57,622 nt of DNA from Pseudocitrobacter vendiensis (GTDB lineage: Bacteria > Pseudomonadota > Gammaproteobacteria > Enterobacterales > Enterobacteriaceae), in the NCBI RefSeq assembly GCF_943590815.1, contig NZ_CALSBS010000027.1, positions 1 through 57,622 on the forward strand. Direction: 5' to 3'. Below the pieces are notes generated by a model, which made no database searches, was not told the DNA's origin, and saw only the letters and a program-made list of their open reading frames with translations. A program made the position numbers and the translations under genes. Positions within the stretch are counted from its first letter, which is position 1, and each line of letters opens with the position of its first letter. Of this stretch, positions 1 through 9,268 are shown one piece after another.

Positions 1-284
1 TTCCCCCTCTCCCTGTGGGAGAGGGCCGGGGTGAGGGCAACAGCGCGCACGTTCCCTCCTCACCCTAACCCTCTCCCTCAAGGGAGAGGGGACAGACAGC
101 GCTTGTGGCTAAGTTCAGCACGGGTTTTCCCCCTCTCCCTGTGGGAGAGGGCCGGGGTGAGGGCAACAGCGCGCACGTTCCCCCTCACCCTAACCCTCTC
201 CCTCAAGGGAGAGGAGACAGACAGTGCTTGTGGCTAAGTTCAGCACGGGTTTTCCCCGTCTTCCTTTGGGAGAGGGGATAGATC
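1..284. repeat. Tandem array of paired palindromic (REP/BIME-like) elements
   Basis: Two near-identical units of about 126 bp start at 1 and 127, and a degenerate third begins near 252. Each unit holds two palindromes in opposite orientation. One reads CCCTCTCCC-tgt-GGGAGAGGG followed by ccggggtgaggg. The other reads ccctcaccctaa followed by CCCTCTCCC-tcaa-GGGAGAGGG. The second unit differs from the first by a one-base deletion and scattered substitutions. The same palindrome recurs at 9091-9268 and 19249-19356. The arrangement is like a BIME (bacterial interspersed mosaic element), but the core differs from the classical E. coli REP. No coding sequence is credible here. Confidence 0.85.
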
Positions 285-303
285 GAGCAAAATTGAGAGA
301 TAT

Positions 304-371
304 CTTCTTCTGTTCCAAAACAGAAGAACTGAGAATCAGGCCTTTGCGCCTGAATGTTGCGGAGAGAAAGC
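304..371 (+). promoter_or_regulatory. mrcB leader with two hairpins
   Basis: A perfect 10-bp inverted repeat (305-314 with 319-328, loop CCAA) is followed by a 6-bp one (336-341 with 348-353). Both lie just before the ribosome-binding purines GGAGAGAAAG at 361-370, which precede the mrcB ATG. No T-run follows either stem, so they are not obvious terminators. A promoter was not identified with confidence. Confidence 0.45.
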
Positions 372-2915
372 ATGGCGGGGAATGACCGCGAGCCGATTGG
401 ACGTAAAGGCAAGCCTGCGCGTCCGGCGAAACAAAAGGTGAGCCGTCGTCGCCTCAGAGATGAGGATTACGACGACGATTATGATGATGACTATGAGGAT
501 GATGAGCCAATGCCACCACGTAAAGGAAAAGGCAAGGGCGGCAAGCCTCGTAGAAAACACGGTTGGTTCTGGCTGCTGGTGAAGCTGGCTATCGTTTTTG
601 CCGTTCTGCTGGCGATCTACGGTGTCTATCTTGACCAGAAAATTCGCAGCCGTATCGACGGTAAAGTCTGGCAACTGCCGGCGGCTGTTTATGGCCGTAT
701 GGTTAACCTTGAGCCGGATATGCCCATCAGCAAGAAAGAGATGGTGCAGCTGTTAACGGCGACACAGTACCGCCAGGTGACCGCGATGACGCGTCCGGGC
801 GAGTTCACCGTGCAGGCTAACAGCATTGAGATGATCCGCCGTCCCTTCGATTTCCCGGACAGTAAAGAAGGGCAGGTACGCGCACGTCTGACCTTTGATG
901 GCGATCATCTGGATACGATCGAAAACATGGAGAACAACCGTCAGTTCGGTTTCTTCCGTCTCGATCCGCGCCTGATCACCATGCTGTCGTCGCCAAACGG
1001 CGAGCAGCGTCTCTTTGTGCCGCGTAGTGGTTTCCCGGACCTGCTGGTAGACACTCTGCTGGCAACCGAAGACCGTCACTTCTACGAGCATGATGGCGTG
1101 AGCCTCTACTCTATCGGTCGTGCGGTGCTGGCGAACCTGACTGCTGGGCGTACGGTGCAGGGCGCGAGTACGCTGACGCAGCAGCTGGTGAAGAACCTGT
1201 TCCTCTCCAGCGAACGTTCCTACTGGCGTAAAGCCAACGAAGCGTACATGGCTGTGCTGATGGATGCGCGCTACAGCAAAGATCGTATCCTTGAGCTGTA
1301 TATGAACGAGGTCTATCTCGGTCAGAGCGGCGATAATGAAATTCGTGGTTTCCCGCTGGCGAGCCTGTACTACTTTGGCCGTCCGGTTGAAGAGCTGAGT
1401 CTTGATCAGCAAGCACTGCTGGTGGGGATGGTGAAAGGGGCGTCCATCTACAACCCGTGGCGTAACCCGAAACTGGCACTGGAACGCCGTAACCTGGTGC
1501 TGCGTCTGCTTCAGCAGCAGAACGTCATCGACCAGGAACTGTATGACATGCTCAGCGCGCGTCCTCTGGGCGTGCAGCCGCGCGGTGGGGTGATTTCACC
1601 TCAGCCAGCGTTTATGCAGATGGTGCGTCAGGAGTTGCAGGCGAAACTGGGCGATAAAGTTAAAGATCTCTCCGGCGTGAAGATCTTCACTACCTTCGAC
1701 TCCGTGGCGCAGGATGCGGCAGAAAAAGCGGCGACCGAGGGTATTCCGGTACTGAAGAAGCAGCGTAAGCTGAGCGATCTCGAAACGGCGATGGTGGTGG
1801 TTGACCGCTTTAGCGGTGAAGTTCGGGCGATGGTAGGGGGCGCAGAGCCGCAGTTCGCCGGTTATAACCGCGCGATGCAGGCCCGTCGTTCCATTGGCTC
1901 GCTGGCGAAACCGGCCACCTATCTGACGGCGTTAAGCCAGCCGAATCAGTATCGCCTGAACACCTGGATTGCTGATGCGCCGATTTCTCTGCGTCAGCCA
2001 AATGGTCAGGTGTGGTCGCCGCAGAATGATGACCGTCGCTTTAGCGGTCAGGTGATGCTGGTGGATGCGCTAACGCGTTCCATGAACGTGCCGACAGTTA
2101 ACCTTGGTATGGCGCTGGGCTTGCCAGCGATTACCGATACCTGGCAAAAACTGGGCGTGCCGAAAGATCAGTTGCACCCGGTTCCGGCGATGATCCTGGG
2201 GGCTCTGAACCTGACGCCAATCGAAGTGGCGCAGGCGTTCCAGACCATCTCCAGCGGCGGTAACCGTGCGACGCTTTCTGCATTGCGTTCGGTGATTGCG
2301 GAAGACGGTACGGTGCTGTATCAGAGCTACCCGCAGGCTGAGCGTGCTGTTCCGGCGCAGGCCGCGTACATGACCCTGTGGACCATGCAGCAGGTGGTGC
2401 AGAGGGGTACGGGTCGTCAGCTGGGCGCAAAATATCCGGGCCTGCATCTGGCGGGTAAAACGGGCACCACCAACAACAACGTTGATACATGGTTTGCTGG
2501 GATCGATGGCCGTGAAGTGGTGATCACCTGGGTCGGTCGCGATAACAACCAGCCGACTAAGCTGTACGGGGCGAGCGGCGCAATGTCGATTTATCAACGC
2601 TATCTGGCAAACCAGTCACCGATTCCGCTGGTGCTGACGCCGCCGGAAGATATTGTTGATATGGGCGTAGATTACAACGGTAACTTTGTGTGCTCTGGCG
2701 GTTCACGTATGTTACCGGTGTGGACGACCGAGCCGGATGCGCTCTGCCAGCAGGGTGAGATGATGCAGCAGCAACAGGAGCAGCAGTCGGGCAACCTGTT
2801 CGACCAGTCTTCTCAGCCGCAGCAACAGCAGCAGCCACAAGAGCAGCCGAAGAAAGAAGAGAAAGACAGCGATGGCGTCGCTGGCTGGATCAAGGATATG
2901 TTTGGCGGTAATTAA
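372..2915 (+). CDS. mrcB: Penicillin-binding protein 1B (bifunctional transglycosylase/transpeptidase)
   Basis: This 847-residue class A PBP polymerises lipid II and cross-links peptidoglycan at the inner membrane. An acidic and basic cytoplasmic tail (Asp/Tyr tract near residues 31-45) precedes one membrane segment at about 64-87. A UB2H/regulatory part follows, then the GT51 glycosyltransferase with catalytic Glu233 in [10 protein letters not shown]. The transpeptidase has SxxK at Ser510-Lys513 (GSLAKP) and a KTGT box near 698. The C-terminus is glutamine-rich and ends in an amphipathic-looking segment. The ATG at 372 is preferred to an upstream in-frame start at 354 because it has a purine-rich ribosome site and gives the usual N-terminus MAGNDREP. 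In E. coli PBP1b is activated by the lipoprotein LpoB, which is not in this window. Confidence 0.98.
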   Translation: MAGNDREPIGRKGKPARPAKQKVSRRRLRDEDYDDDYDDDYEDDEPMPPRKGKGKGGKPRRKHGWFWLLVKLAIVFAVLLAIYGVYLDQKIRSRIDGKVWQLPAAVYGRMVNLEPDMPISKKEMVQLLTATQYRQVTAMTRPGEFTVQANSIEMIRRPFDFPDSKEGQVRARLTFDGDHLDTIENMENNRQFGFFRLDPRLITMLSSPNGEQRLFVPRSGFPDLLVDTLLATEDRHFYEHDGVSLYSIGRAVLANLTAGRTVQGASTLTQQLVKNLFLSSERSYWRKANEAYMAVLMDARYSKDRILELYMNEVYLGQSGDNEIRGFPLASLYYFGRPVEELSLDQQALLVGMVKGASIYNPWRNPKLALERRNLVLRLLQQQNVIDQELYDMLSARPLGVQPRGGVISPQPAFMQMVRQELQAKLGDKVKDLSGVKIFTTFDSVAQDAAEKAATEGIPVLKKQRKLSDLETAMVVVDRFSGEVRAMVGGAEPQFAGYNRAMQARRSIGSLAKPATYLTALSQPNQYRLNTWIADAPISLRQPNGQVWSPQNDDRRFSGQVMLVDALTRSMNVPTVNLGMALGLPAITDTWQKLGVPKDQLHPVPAMILGALNLTPIEVAQAFQTISSGGNRATLSALRSVIAEDGTVLYQSYPQAERAVPAQAAYMTLWTMQQVVQRGTGRQLGAKYPGLHLAGKTGTTNNNVDTWFAGIDGREVVITWVGRDNNQPTKLYGASGAMSIYQRYLANQSPIPLVLTPPEDIVDMGVDYNGNFVCSGGSRMLPVWTTEPDALCQQGEMMQQQQEQQSGNLFDQSSQPQQQQQPQEQPKKEEKDSDGVAGWIKDMFGGN

Positions 2916-2929
2916 TATCGTCAACGCGC

Positions 2930-2958
2930 AAAGCCCGCTTATGTCAGCGGGCTTTTTT
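2930..2958 (+). terminator. Rho-independent terminator of mrcB
   Basis: The stem AGCCCGCT (2932-2939) pairs with AGCGGGCT (2946-2953) and runs directly into a T-run. It lies 15 bases after the mrcB stop codon. Confidence 0.9.
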
Positions 2959-3100
2959 ATGCGCGATTGTCAGAATGACGTAATGACTAAAACCAATCTA
3001 TTAACCCTCTGTTTTCATCTGGTTGTTTCTTGAACCTTTAATCCACAACACTCCCTTTACTGCTTGCTATATCGCCGCCGTTTGGCCTATTATTCGGCGG

Positions 3101-3140
3101 TTATAATAATAATTCTCGTTTACGTTATCATTCATCATTT
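3101..3140 (+). promoter_or_regulatory. Probable Fur-controlled promoter region of fhuA
   Basis: An AT-rich stretch, TTATAATAATAATTCTCG followed by TTATCATTCATC, resembles overlapping Fur half-sites (NATWAT-type motifs). It lies 17-56 bases upstream of the fhuA ATG. Fur repression of ferrichrome uptake under iron sufficiency is established in E. coli. The exact operator boundaries here are inferred from motif likeness only. Confidence 0.6.
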
Positions 3141-3156
3141 CATCAGAGATATACCA

Positions 3157-5367
3157 ATGGCGCATCTGAAAACTGCTCAGCCAAACCACTCGCTGCGTAA
3201 AATCGCAGTTGTAGTAGCCACAGCGGTTAGCGGCATGTCTGTCTATGCACAGGCGGCGGACCAACCGAAAGAAGAAACCATTACCGTCACTGCGGCACCT
3301 GTTTCTCAGGAAAGCGCGTGGGGCCCGGCACCGACAATCGCGGCGAAACGTTCAGCGACCGCAACCAAGACCGACACGCCGATTGAAAAGACGCCGCAGT
3401 CTGTTTCGGTGATCACGCGCCAGGAAATGGAAATGCGTCAGCCGACGACCGTAAAGGAAGCGATGGCCTACACGCCGAGCGTTTTCTCTACCCGCGGTAG
3501 CTCTTCCACTTATGATGTTGTTTCTATTCGCGGATTTACTGCGCCTACTACCGTAAACACCAACCAGTATCTGGACGGTATGAAACTTCAGGGTAACAAC
3601 TATTCTGAAGTCTCCATGGACCCCTATTTCCTGGAACGCGTTGAAGTCATGCGCGGGCCAACGTCGGTGCTGTACGGCAACAGCAACCCAGGCGGTATCG
3701 TGAGCATGGTCAGCAAACGCCCGACCACCGAACCCCTGCGCGAAATTCAGTTTAAAATGGGTACGGACAACCTGTGGCAGACCGGCTTTGACTTCAGCGA
3801 CGCGATCGATGATGCGGGCGTGTGGTCCTATCGTCTGACCGGTTTAGGCCGCAGCCAGGACACGCAGCAGGAGATGGCGAAATCAACCCGCTACGCCATC
3901 GCACCTTCATTCAGCTGGCGTCCGGATGATAAAACCGACTTCACCTTCCTGAGCAACTTCCAGAGCGATCCTGATGCAGGTTACTATGGCTGGCTGCCGC
4001 GCGAAGGCACCGTTGTGCCTTATGTCGATGCGAATGGTAACTCACATAAGTTGCCGACCGATTTCAACGAAGGCGAGAAAGACAACAAGATGCAGCGTCG
4101 CCAGCAGATGGTGGGCTACAACTTCTCTCACGCATTTAACGATACCTTCACCGTGCGCCAGAATCTGCGCTACGACCAGGTGAAAACGCTTTATAAAGCG
4201 GTATACGGTTTTGGCTATAACGGCGCGGGTAAAATTAACCGCAACTATGTTCGTTCTGACGAAGCGCTGAATGCCTTTACCGTTGATACGCAACTCCAGT
4301 CCAACTTTGCTACCGGCGACGTGGACCACACGCTGCTGACCGGCGTCGATTACTCGCGTATGCGTAACGACGTTGATGCGCTTTACGGCTCTGCCAGCCC
4401 GCTGGATATGAGCAACCCGCAGTATGGTAATGCGAATGTGTCCGTCAACTTCCCGTATGCGGTACTCAACCGTATGGAACAGACGGGGCTCTACGCGCAG
4501 GATCAAATCGAGTGGGATAAGTGGGTACTGACGCTCGGGGGGCGCTACGACTACGCGAAAACCTCAACCCTCACCCGTTCAGGCAACTCTTTAGCTGAGA
4601 AGAACGACCAGCAGTTCACCTGGCGCGGTGGCCTGAACTATCTGTTCGATAACGGTATTTCTCCGTACTTCAGCTACAGCGAATCTTTCGAGCCGACCTC
4701 TGGCTCAACGAAAGAGGGCACGCCGTTTGATCCGTCTCGCGGTAAGCAGTACGAAGCGGGCGTGAAGTACGTGCCTAACGACAGACCGATTGTGCTGACT
4801 GCGGCGCTGTACGAGCTCACCAAGAATAAAAACCTGACGGCGGATCCGAACGATCCTACCGGTATGTATAGCGTACAGGCGGGTGAAATCCGTTCTCGTG
4901 GCGTTGAGCTGGAAGCAAAAGCGGCGCTGAATGCGAACATCAACCTGACGGCTGCCTACAGCTACACCGACGCAGAGTATACTGAAGATACTATCTTCAA
5001 AGGTAAGCGTCCGGCGGAAGTTCCGCGTAATCAGGCTTCCCTGTGGACGGACTATACCTTCTACGATACCGTTCTGAGCGGTCTGACCTTCGGTGCGGGT
5101 GTGCGTTATACGGGTTCAACCGTCAGCTACTACAAAAACGATACCTCGACCGGGAAGAAAAACGAGTCGTTCAATGTCGGCAGCTACACCGTGGCGGATG
5201 CGATGGTGAAATACGATCTGGCGCGTTTCGGCCTGCCGGGGTCGTCTGTTGCTGTGAACGTCAACAACCTGTTTGACCGTGAATATGTCTCCAGCTGCTA
5301 TAGCGAATATGCATGCTACTGGGGCGCGGAACGTCAGGTTGTCGCGACAGCGACCTTCCGCTTCTAA
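3157..5367 (+). CDS. fhuA: Ferrichrome outer-membrane receptor, TonB-dependent
   Basis: This 737-residue TonB-dependent transporter takes up ferrichrome-type hydroxamate siderophores. In E. coli it is also the receptor for phages T1, T5 and phi80 and for colicin M. A signal peptide ends near SVYAQA, and a TonB box ETITVTA follows. The plug domain contains the conserved stretch MRGPTSVLYGNSNPGG. A 22-strand barrel ends in the terminal aromatic motif ATFRF. The start at 3157 gives the family N-terminus MAHLKTAQP; the open frame extends upstream without a plausible start. The barrel core matches E. coli, but the surface loops diverge, and the cysteine pair expected in loop 4 is absent. A second pair near the C-terminus (SSCYSEYACYW) is kept. 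It leads the fhuACDB cluster. Confidence 0.95.
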   Translation: MAHLKTAQPNHSLRKIAVVVATAVSGMSVYAQAADQPKEETITVTAAPVSQESAWGPAPTIAAKRSATATKTDTPIEKTPQSVSVITRQEMEMRQPTTVKEAMAYTPSVFSTRGSSSTYDVVSIRGFTAPTTVNTNQYLDGMKLQGNNYSEVSMDPYFLERVEVMRGPTSVLYGNSNPGGIVSMVSKRPTTEPLREIQFKMGTDNLWQTGFDFSDAIDDAGVWSYRLTGLGRSQDTQQEMAKSTRYAIAPSFSWRPDDKTDFTFLSNFQSDPDAGYYGWLPREGTVVPYVDANGNSHKLPTDFNEGEKDNKMQRRQQMVGYNFSHAFNDTFTVRQNLRYDQVKTLYKAVYGFGYNGAGKINRNYVRSDEALNAFTVDTQLQSNFATGDVDHTLLTGVDYSRMRNDVDALYGSASPLDMSNPQYGNANVSVNFPYAVLNRMEQTGLYAQDQIEWDKWVLTLGGRYDYAKTSTLTRSGNSLAEKNDQQFTWRGGLNYLFDNGISPYFSYSESFEPTSGSTKEGTPFDPSRGKQYEAGVKYVPNDRPIVLTAALYELTKNKNLTADPNDPTGMYSVQAGEIRSRGVELEAKAALNANINLTAAYSYTDAEYTEDTIFKGKRPAEVPRNQASLWTDYTFYDTVLSGLTFGAGVRYTGSTVSYYKNDTSTGKKNESFNVGSYTVADAMVKYDLARFGLPGSSVAVNVNNLFDREYVSSCYSEYACYWGAERQVVATATFRF

Positions 5368-5378
5368 TCACTCCTATC

Positions 5379-5403
5379 GGGCGCGGTTTATCCGCGCCCT
5401 TTG
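5379..5403 (+). terminator. GC hairpin between fhuA and fhuC (attenuator-like)
   Basis: GGGCGCGG (5379-5386) pairs with CCGCGCCC (5392-5399), and only three T residues follow. It is a strong stem with a weak tail, suggesting partial termination or 3'-end protection of fhuA mRNA rather than a full stop before fhuCDB. Confidence 0.6.
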
Positions 5404-5417
5404 ACAAGTTGACGGCT

Positions 5418-6215
5418 ATGCAGGACATCACAACCCCTCCAGATACCACCTTTGCACTCGATAGCGTCTCGTTTCGGGTTCCAGGTCGCACGCTGCTTCA
5501 CCCTCTCTCCCTCACGTTCCCGGTGGGAAAAGTCACCGGCCTTATCGGCCACAACGGCTCCGGTAAATCCACGCTGCTGAAAATGCTTGGACGTCATCAG
5601 CCGCCGTCGGAAGGTGAGATTCTGCTGGACGGGCAGCCGCTCGACAGCTGGAACAGCAAAGCGTTTGCCCGTAAAGTCGCCTATCTGCCGCAGCAGTTGC
5701 CGCAGGCGGAAGGGATGACCGTGCGTGAGCTGGTGGCGATTGGTCGCTATCCGTGGCACGGGGCGTTGGGGCGTTTTGGCGTAGCCGACCGCGAAAAAGT
5801 GGAAGAAGCGATAACCCTGGTAGGGTTAAAACCGCTGGCCAATCGCCTGGTGGATAGCCTCTCCGGCGGCGAGCGTCAGCGGGCGTGGATTGCCATGTTG
5901 GTGGCGCAGGACAGCCGCTGCCTGCTGCTGGATGAGCCCACTTCTGCGCTGGATATCGCGCATCAGGTTGATGTGCTGGCGCTGGTGCACCGTTTAAGCC
6001 AGCAGCGCGGGCTGACGGTGGTGGCGGTACTGCACGACATCAACATGGCTGCGCGTTACTGTGACTATTTAGTGGCGCTGCGTGGCGGCGAGATGATCGC
6101 TCAGGGCACACCTGCCGAGCTGATGCGCAGCGAAACGCTGGAAAACATTTACGGTATTCCGATGGGAATACTGCCACACCCGGCAGGCGCTGCGCCGGTA
6201 AGTTTTGTCTATTGA
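5418..6215 (+). CDS. fhuC: Ferrichrome ABC transporter ATP-binding protein
   Basis: This 265-residue ATPase powers hydroxamate-siderophore import through the inner-membrane FhuB. Walker A GHNGSGKST lies at 44-52, the ABC signature LSGGERQ at 148-154, Walker B LLLDEP at 169-174 and the H-loop histidine at 206. The ATG at 5418 follows the inter-cistronic hairpin and gives a normal-length protein; the frame stays open upstream into fhuA but only as overlap. Its stop overlaps the fhuD start by one base (TGATG), so translation is probably coupled. Confidence 0.97.
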   Translation: MQDITTPPDTTFALDSVSFRVPGRTLLHPLSLTFPVGKVTGLIGHNGSGKSTLLKMLGRHQPPSEGEILLDGQPLDSWNSKAFARKVAYLPQQLPQAEGMTVRELVAIGRYPWHGALGRFGVADREKVEEAITLVGLKPLANRLVDSLSGGERQRAWIAMLVAQDSRCLLLDEPTSALDIAHQVDVLALVHRLSQQRGLTVVAVLHDINMAARYCDYLVALRGGEMIAQGTPAELMRSETLENIYGIPMGILPHPAGAAPVSFVY

Positions 6216-7105
6216 TGGATGCCTCCTCTTTGATTAGCCGTCGGCGCTTACTGACGGCAATGGCGCTCTCGCCGCTGCTCTGGCAAATGCGCATCGCGCA
6301 GGCGGCGACGGTCGATCCTCACCGTATTGTGGCGCTGGAGTGGCTCCCGGTTGAGCTGCTGCTGGCGTTGGGCGTCACGCCTTACGGTATTGCCGATATC
6401 CCAAACTATACGCTGTGGGTGAATGAACCCGCGTTGCCGGATTCGGTGATTGACGTTGGCCTGCGTACCGAACCCAACCTCGAACTGCTGACTCAGATGA
6501 AACCGTCGTTTCTGGTCTGGTCGGCGGGCTATGGCCCTTCGGCCGATACACTAGCGAAAATTGCGCCAGGGCGCGGTTTTGCCTTTAGCGATGGTAAGCA
6601 ACCGCTGACGCAGGCGCGTCATTCGCTTATTGAAATGGCACAACTGATTGGCCGCGAGCCGCAGGCGCAACAGCACCTGCGGGATTATGATGCCTTTGTA
6701 GAAAGCCTGAAGCCGCGTTTTGCGATGCGTGGCGATCGCCCATTATTGATGGTCACGCTGTTGGATGCGCGGCATATGCTGGTCTTCGGGCCGAACTGCC
6801 TGTTTCAGGAGATGCTCGACACGCTTGGCGTTAAAAACGCCTGGCAGGGCGAAACCAACTTCTGGGGCAGCGTGGCGGTGGGTATTGACCGCCTGGCGGC
6901 CTACAAAGATGCGGATGTGCTCTGCTTCGACCACGGCAACGACCCGGAGATGCGTAAGCTGATGGCAACGCCGCTGTGGCAGGCGATGCCGTTTGTACGG
7001 GCCAACCGTTTTCAGCGTGTGCCGGCGGTCTGGTTCTACGGCGCGACGCTCTCGGCAATGCATTTTGGCCGCGTGCTGGATAACGCGCTGGGAGGCAAAG
7101 CATGA
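6215..7105 (+). CDS. fhuD: Ferrichrome periplasmic binding protein
   Basis: This 296-residue class III solute-binding protein hands ferrichrome from FhuA to FhuBC. The N-terminus has a twin-arginine-type signal (SRRRLL, residues 8-13), a hydrophobic core and an AQA|A cleavage site near residue 30, consistent with Tat export known for E. coli FhuD. The mature part shows the conserved LRTEPNLE and a C-terminal region rich in aromatic residues (VPAVWFYGATLSAMHF). A TTG three bases upstream is in frame, but the ATG at 6215 matches the family length. The gene overlaps fhuB by four bases (ATGA). Confidence 0.96.
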   Translation: MDASSLISRRRLLTAMALSPLLWQMRIAQAATVDPHRIVALEWLPVELLLALGVTPYGIADIPNYTLWVNEPALPDSVIDVGLRTEPNLELLTQMKPSFLVWSAGYGPSADTLAKIAPGRGFAFSDGKQPLTQARHSLIEMAQLIGREPQAQQHLRDYDAFVESLKPRFAMRGDRPLLMVTLLDARHMLVFGPNCLFQEMLDTLGVKNAWQGETNFWGSVAVGIDRLAAYKDADVLCFDHGNDPEMRKLMATPLWQAMPFVRANRFQRVPAVWFYGATLSAMHFGRVLDNALGGKA

Positions 7106-9084
7106 GAACCAAAATCTCCCCGTTTGCCGCCCTGTTGCTGCTGGCGTTGTTTATTGTCGCACTGACGTTGACCTGGTTTAACTTTAACATTGCGCTGCCG
7201 CGAGGGCAGTGGATGCAGGCGCTTCGTCAACCAAACATCGATTCTATCGACCAGATGCTGTTCCACTATAGCCTGACGCCGCGACTGGCGATTTCGCTGC
7301 TGGTTGGCGCGGGGCTTGGGCTGGTTGGCGTTCTGTTCCAGCAGGTGTTGCGTAACCCACTGGCGGAACCGACTACGCTTGGCGTGGCGACCGGCGCGCA
7401 GCTTGGTATGACCGTCACCACATTGTGGGCTATCCCGGGCGCGTTGACCTCGCAGTTTGCCGCGCTGGCCGGGGCGTGTATTGTCGGTGCGCTGGTATTT
7501 GGTGTGGCGTGGGGCAAGCGACTCTCGCCGGTGACGCTGATTCTGGCGGGGCTGGTGGTCAGCCTTTACTGCGGCGCGATTAATCAACTGATGGTGATAT
7601 TCCATCATGACCAGTTACAAAGCATGTTCCTGTGGAGCACCGGCACCCTGACACAAACCGACTGGAGCATCGTCGAACGTCTGTGGCCGCAACTGCTGGG
7701 TGGGGTGATGCTCACGTTGCTGCTGCTACGCCCGCTGACGCTGATGGGGCTGGATGATGGCGTGGCCCGCAACCTGGGGCTGGCCTTATCGCTGGCGCGT
7801 CTGGCGGCGTTGACGCTGGCAATTGTGATCAGCGCCTTCCTCGTTAATGCGGTTGGGATTATCGGCTTTATCGGCCTGTTTGCGCCGCTGCTGGCGAAAA
7901 TGCTCGGCGCGCGCCGTCTTCTGGCGCGTCTGATGCTGGCACCGCTGATTGGCGCGCTGATCCTCTGGCTCTCCGACCAAATCATTATTTGGCTCACCCG
8001 CGTGTGGATGGAAGTCTCGACCGGGTCAGTCACCGCGCTGATTGGCGCGCCATTGCTGCTGTGGCTGCTCCCACGTTTACGCAGCATGACCGCACCGGCC
8101 ATGAACGCCAGCGATAGCGTTGCGCAGGAGCGTTACAACGTGCCTGCGTGGGCCATCGCGGGTCTGGTGATTCTGCTGGTAGCGATGTTCGCCGCGCTGG
8201 CGTTTGGCCGTGATGCCGACGGCTGGCGCTGGGCGAGCGGAACGCTACTGGATGAACTGCTGCAATGGCGCTGGCCTCGCGTTCTCTCCGCGCTGATCGC
8301 CGGGATGATGCTGGCGGTGGCGGGCTGTATTATCCAGCGTCTGACGGGGAATCCGATGGCCAGCCCGGAAGTGCTGGGGATCAGTTCCGGCGCGGCGTTC
8401 GGCGTGGTGTTGATGCTGTTTATCGTGCCGGGTAACGCCTTTGGCTGGCTGTTGCCTGCGGGCAGTATTGGCGCGGCAGTGACGCTACTGATTATTTTGA
8501 TCGCCGCCGGACGCGGTGGCTTTTCGCCGCACCGCATGCTGCTGGCGGGGATGGCGCTTAGCACTGCGTTTACCATGTTGCTGATGATGTTGCAGGCGAG
8601 TGGTGATCCGCGTATGGCGCAAATCCTGACGTGGATTTCGGGCTCAACCTACAATGCGACCAGCACGCAGGTGCTGCAATCGGCGGTGGTGATGGCGGTG
8701 CTGTTCCTGCTGGTACCGTTGAGTCGCCGTTGGTTAACGATCCTGCCGCTGGGCGGGGATACTGCACGATCTGTCGGGATCGCCCTAACGCCTGCGCGTA
8801 TTGCGCTTTTGCTGCTGGCGGCCAGTCTGACGGCGGCGGCCACGCTCACCATTGGCCCGCTGAGCTTTGTTGGCCTGATGGCACCGCATATCGTGCGCAT
8901 GATGGGCTTCCGCCGTACAACGCCGCATATCGTGATGTCTACGCTGGTTGGGGGCTTGCTGCTGGTGTTTGCCGACTGGTGTGGGCGCATGATCATGTTC
9001 CCGTATCAGATCCCGGCAGGGTTGCTGTCGACCTTTATCGGTGCGCCGTACTTTATTTATTTGCTGAGAAAGCAGAGTCGTTAG
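7102..9084 (+). CDS. fhuB: Ferrichrome ABC transporter permease (duplicated FecCD type)
   Basis: This 660-residue inner-membrane permease is built from two homologous FecCD halves in one chain (about 1-330 and 331-660), each with around ten hydrophobic segments. FhuC-coupling loops are visible in both halves: a GxxxGxxxQ-type stretch (GAGLGLVGVLFQQ) in the first and MLAVAGCIIQRLTGNPMASPEVLG in shortened form in the second. It forms the FhuB-FhuC2 importer with FhuD as substrate donor. It is the last gene of the fhu cluster; six bases after the stop the palindromic repeat cluster begins. Confidence 0.97.
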   Translation: MRTKISPFAALLLLALFIVALTLTWFNFNIALPRGQWMQALRQPNIDSIDQMLFHYSLTPRLAISLLVGAGLGLVGVLFQQVLRNPLAEPTTLGVATGAQLGMTVTTLWAIPGALTSQFAALAGACIVGALVFGVAWGKRLSPVTLILAGLVVSLYCGAINQLMVIFHHDQLQSMFLWSTGTLTQTDWSIVERLWPQLLGGVMLTLLLLRPLTLMGLDDGVARNLGLALSLARLAALTLAIVISAFLVNAVGIIGFIGLFAPLLAKMLGARRLLARLMLAPLIGALILWLSDQIIIWLTRVWMEVSTGSVTALIGAPLLLWLLPRLRSMTAPAMNASDSVAQERYNVPAWAIAGLVILLVAMFAALAFGRDADGWRWASGTLLDELLQWRWPRVLSALIAGMMLAVAGCIIQRLTGNPMASPEVLGISSGAAFGVVLMLFIVPGNAFGWLLPAGSIGAAVTLLIILIAAGRGGFSPHRMLLAGMALSTAFTMLLMMLQASGDPRMAQILTWISGSTYNATSTQVLQSAVVMAVLFLLVPLSRRWLTILPLGGDTARSVGIALTPARIALLLLAASLTAAATLTIGPLSFVGLMAPHIVRMMGFRRTTPHIVMSTLVGGLLLVFADWCGRMIMFPYQIPAGLLSTFIGAPYFIYLLRKQSR

Positions 9085-9268
9085 AAAAGACCCTCACCCC
9101 GGCCCTCTCCCTGAGGGAGAGGGGGAAAACAAGCGCCGGTCGGTTCCCTCTTCCTGTGTGTGGGGGGAGAAAACAAGCGCCCGGTCGGTACTCTCTCCCT
9201 GTGTAAGAGGGAGAAAACAATTGCACGGTCGGTTCCCTCTCCCTGTGGGAGAGGGTTAGGGTGAGGGG
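9085..9268. repeat. Palindromic repeat cluster with a 44-bp triple repeat
   Basis: The cluster opens with a CCCTCACCCCGGCCCTCTCCC-type element at 9091-9124 and closes with its inverted form near 9232-9268. Between them a unit of 44 bp starting gaaaacaa and containing cggtcggt occurs three times (the aaaac landmarks are at 9126, 9170 and 9214). Each unit ends in a more or less decayed ccctctccc/gggagaggg hairpin. The cluster fills the whole gap between the convergent genes fhuB and hemL and probably works as their shared 3' end. Confidence 0.85.

Noticed and set aside
31-237. 68-residue open frame in the left repeat array
   Set aside because: It translates the palindromes themselves (repeated PLSLWERAGVRA-like peptides) and has no homology as a protein.
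3064-3156. N-terminal extension of FhuA by 31 residues
   Set aside because: It covers the probable Fur/promoter region, and the ATG at 3157 gives the normal signal peptide.
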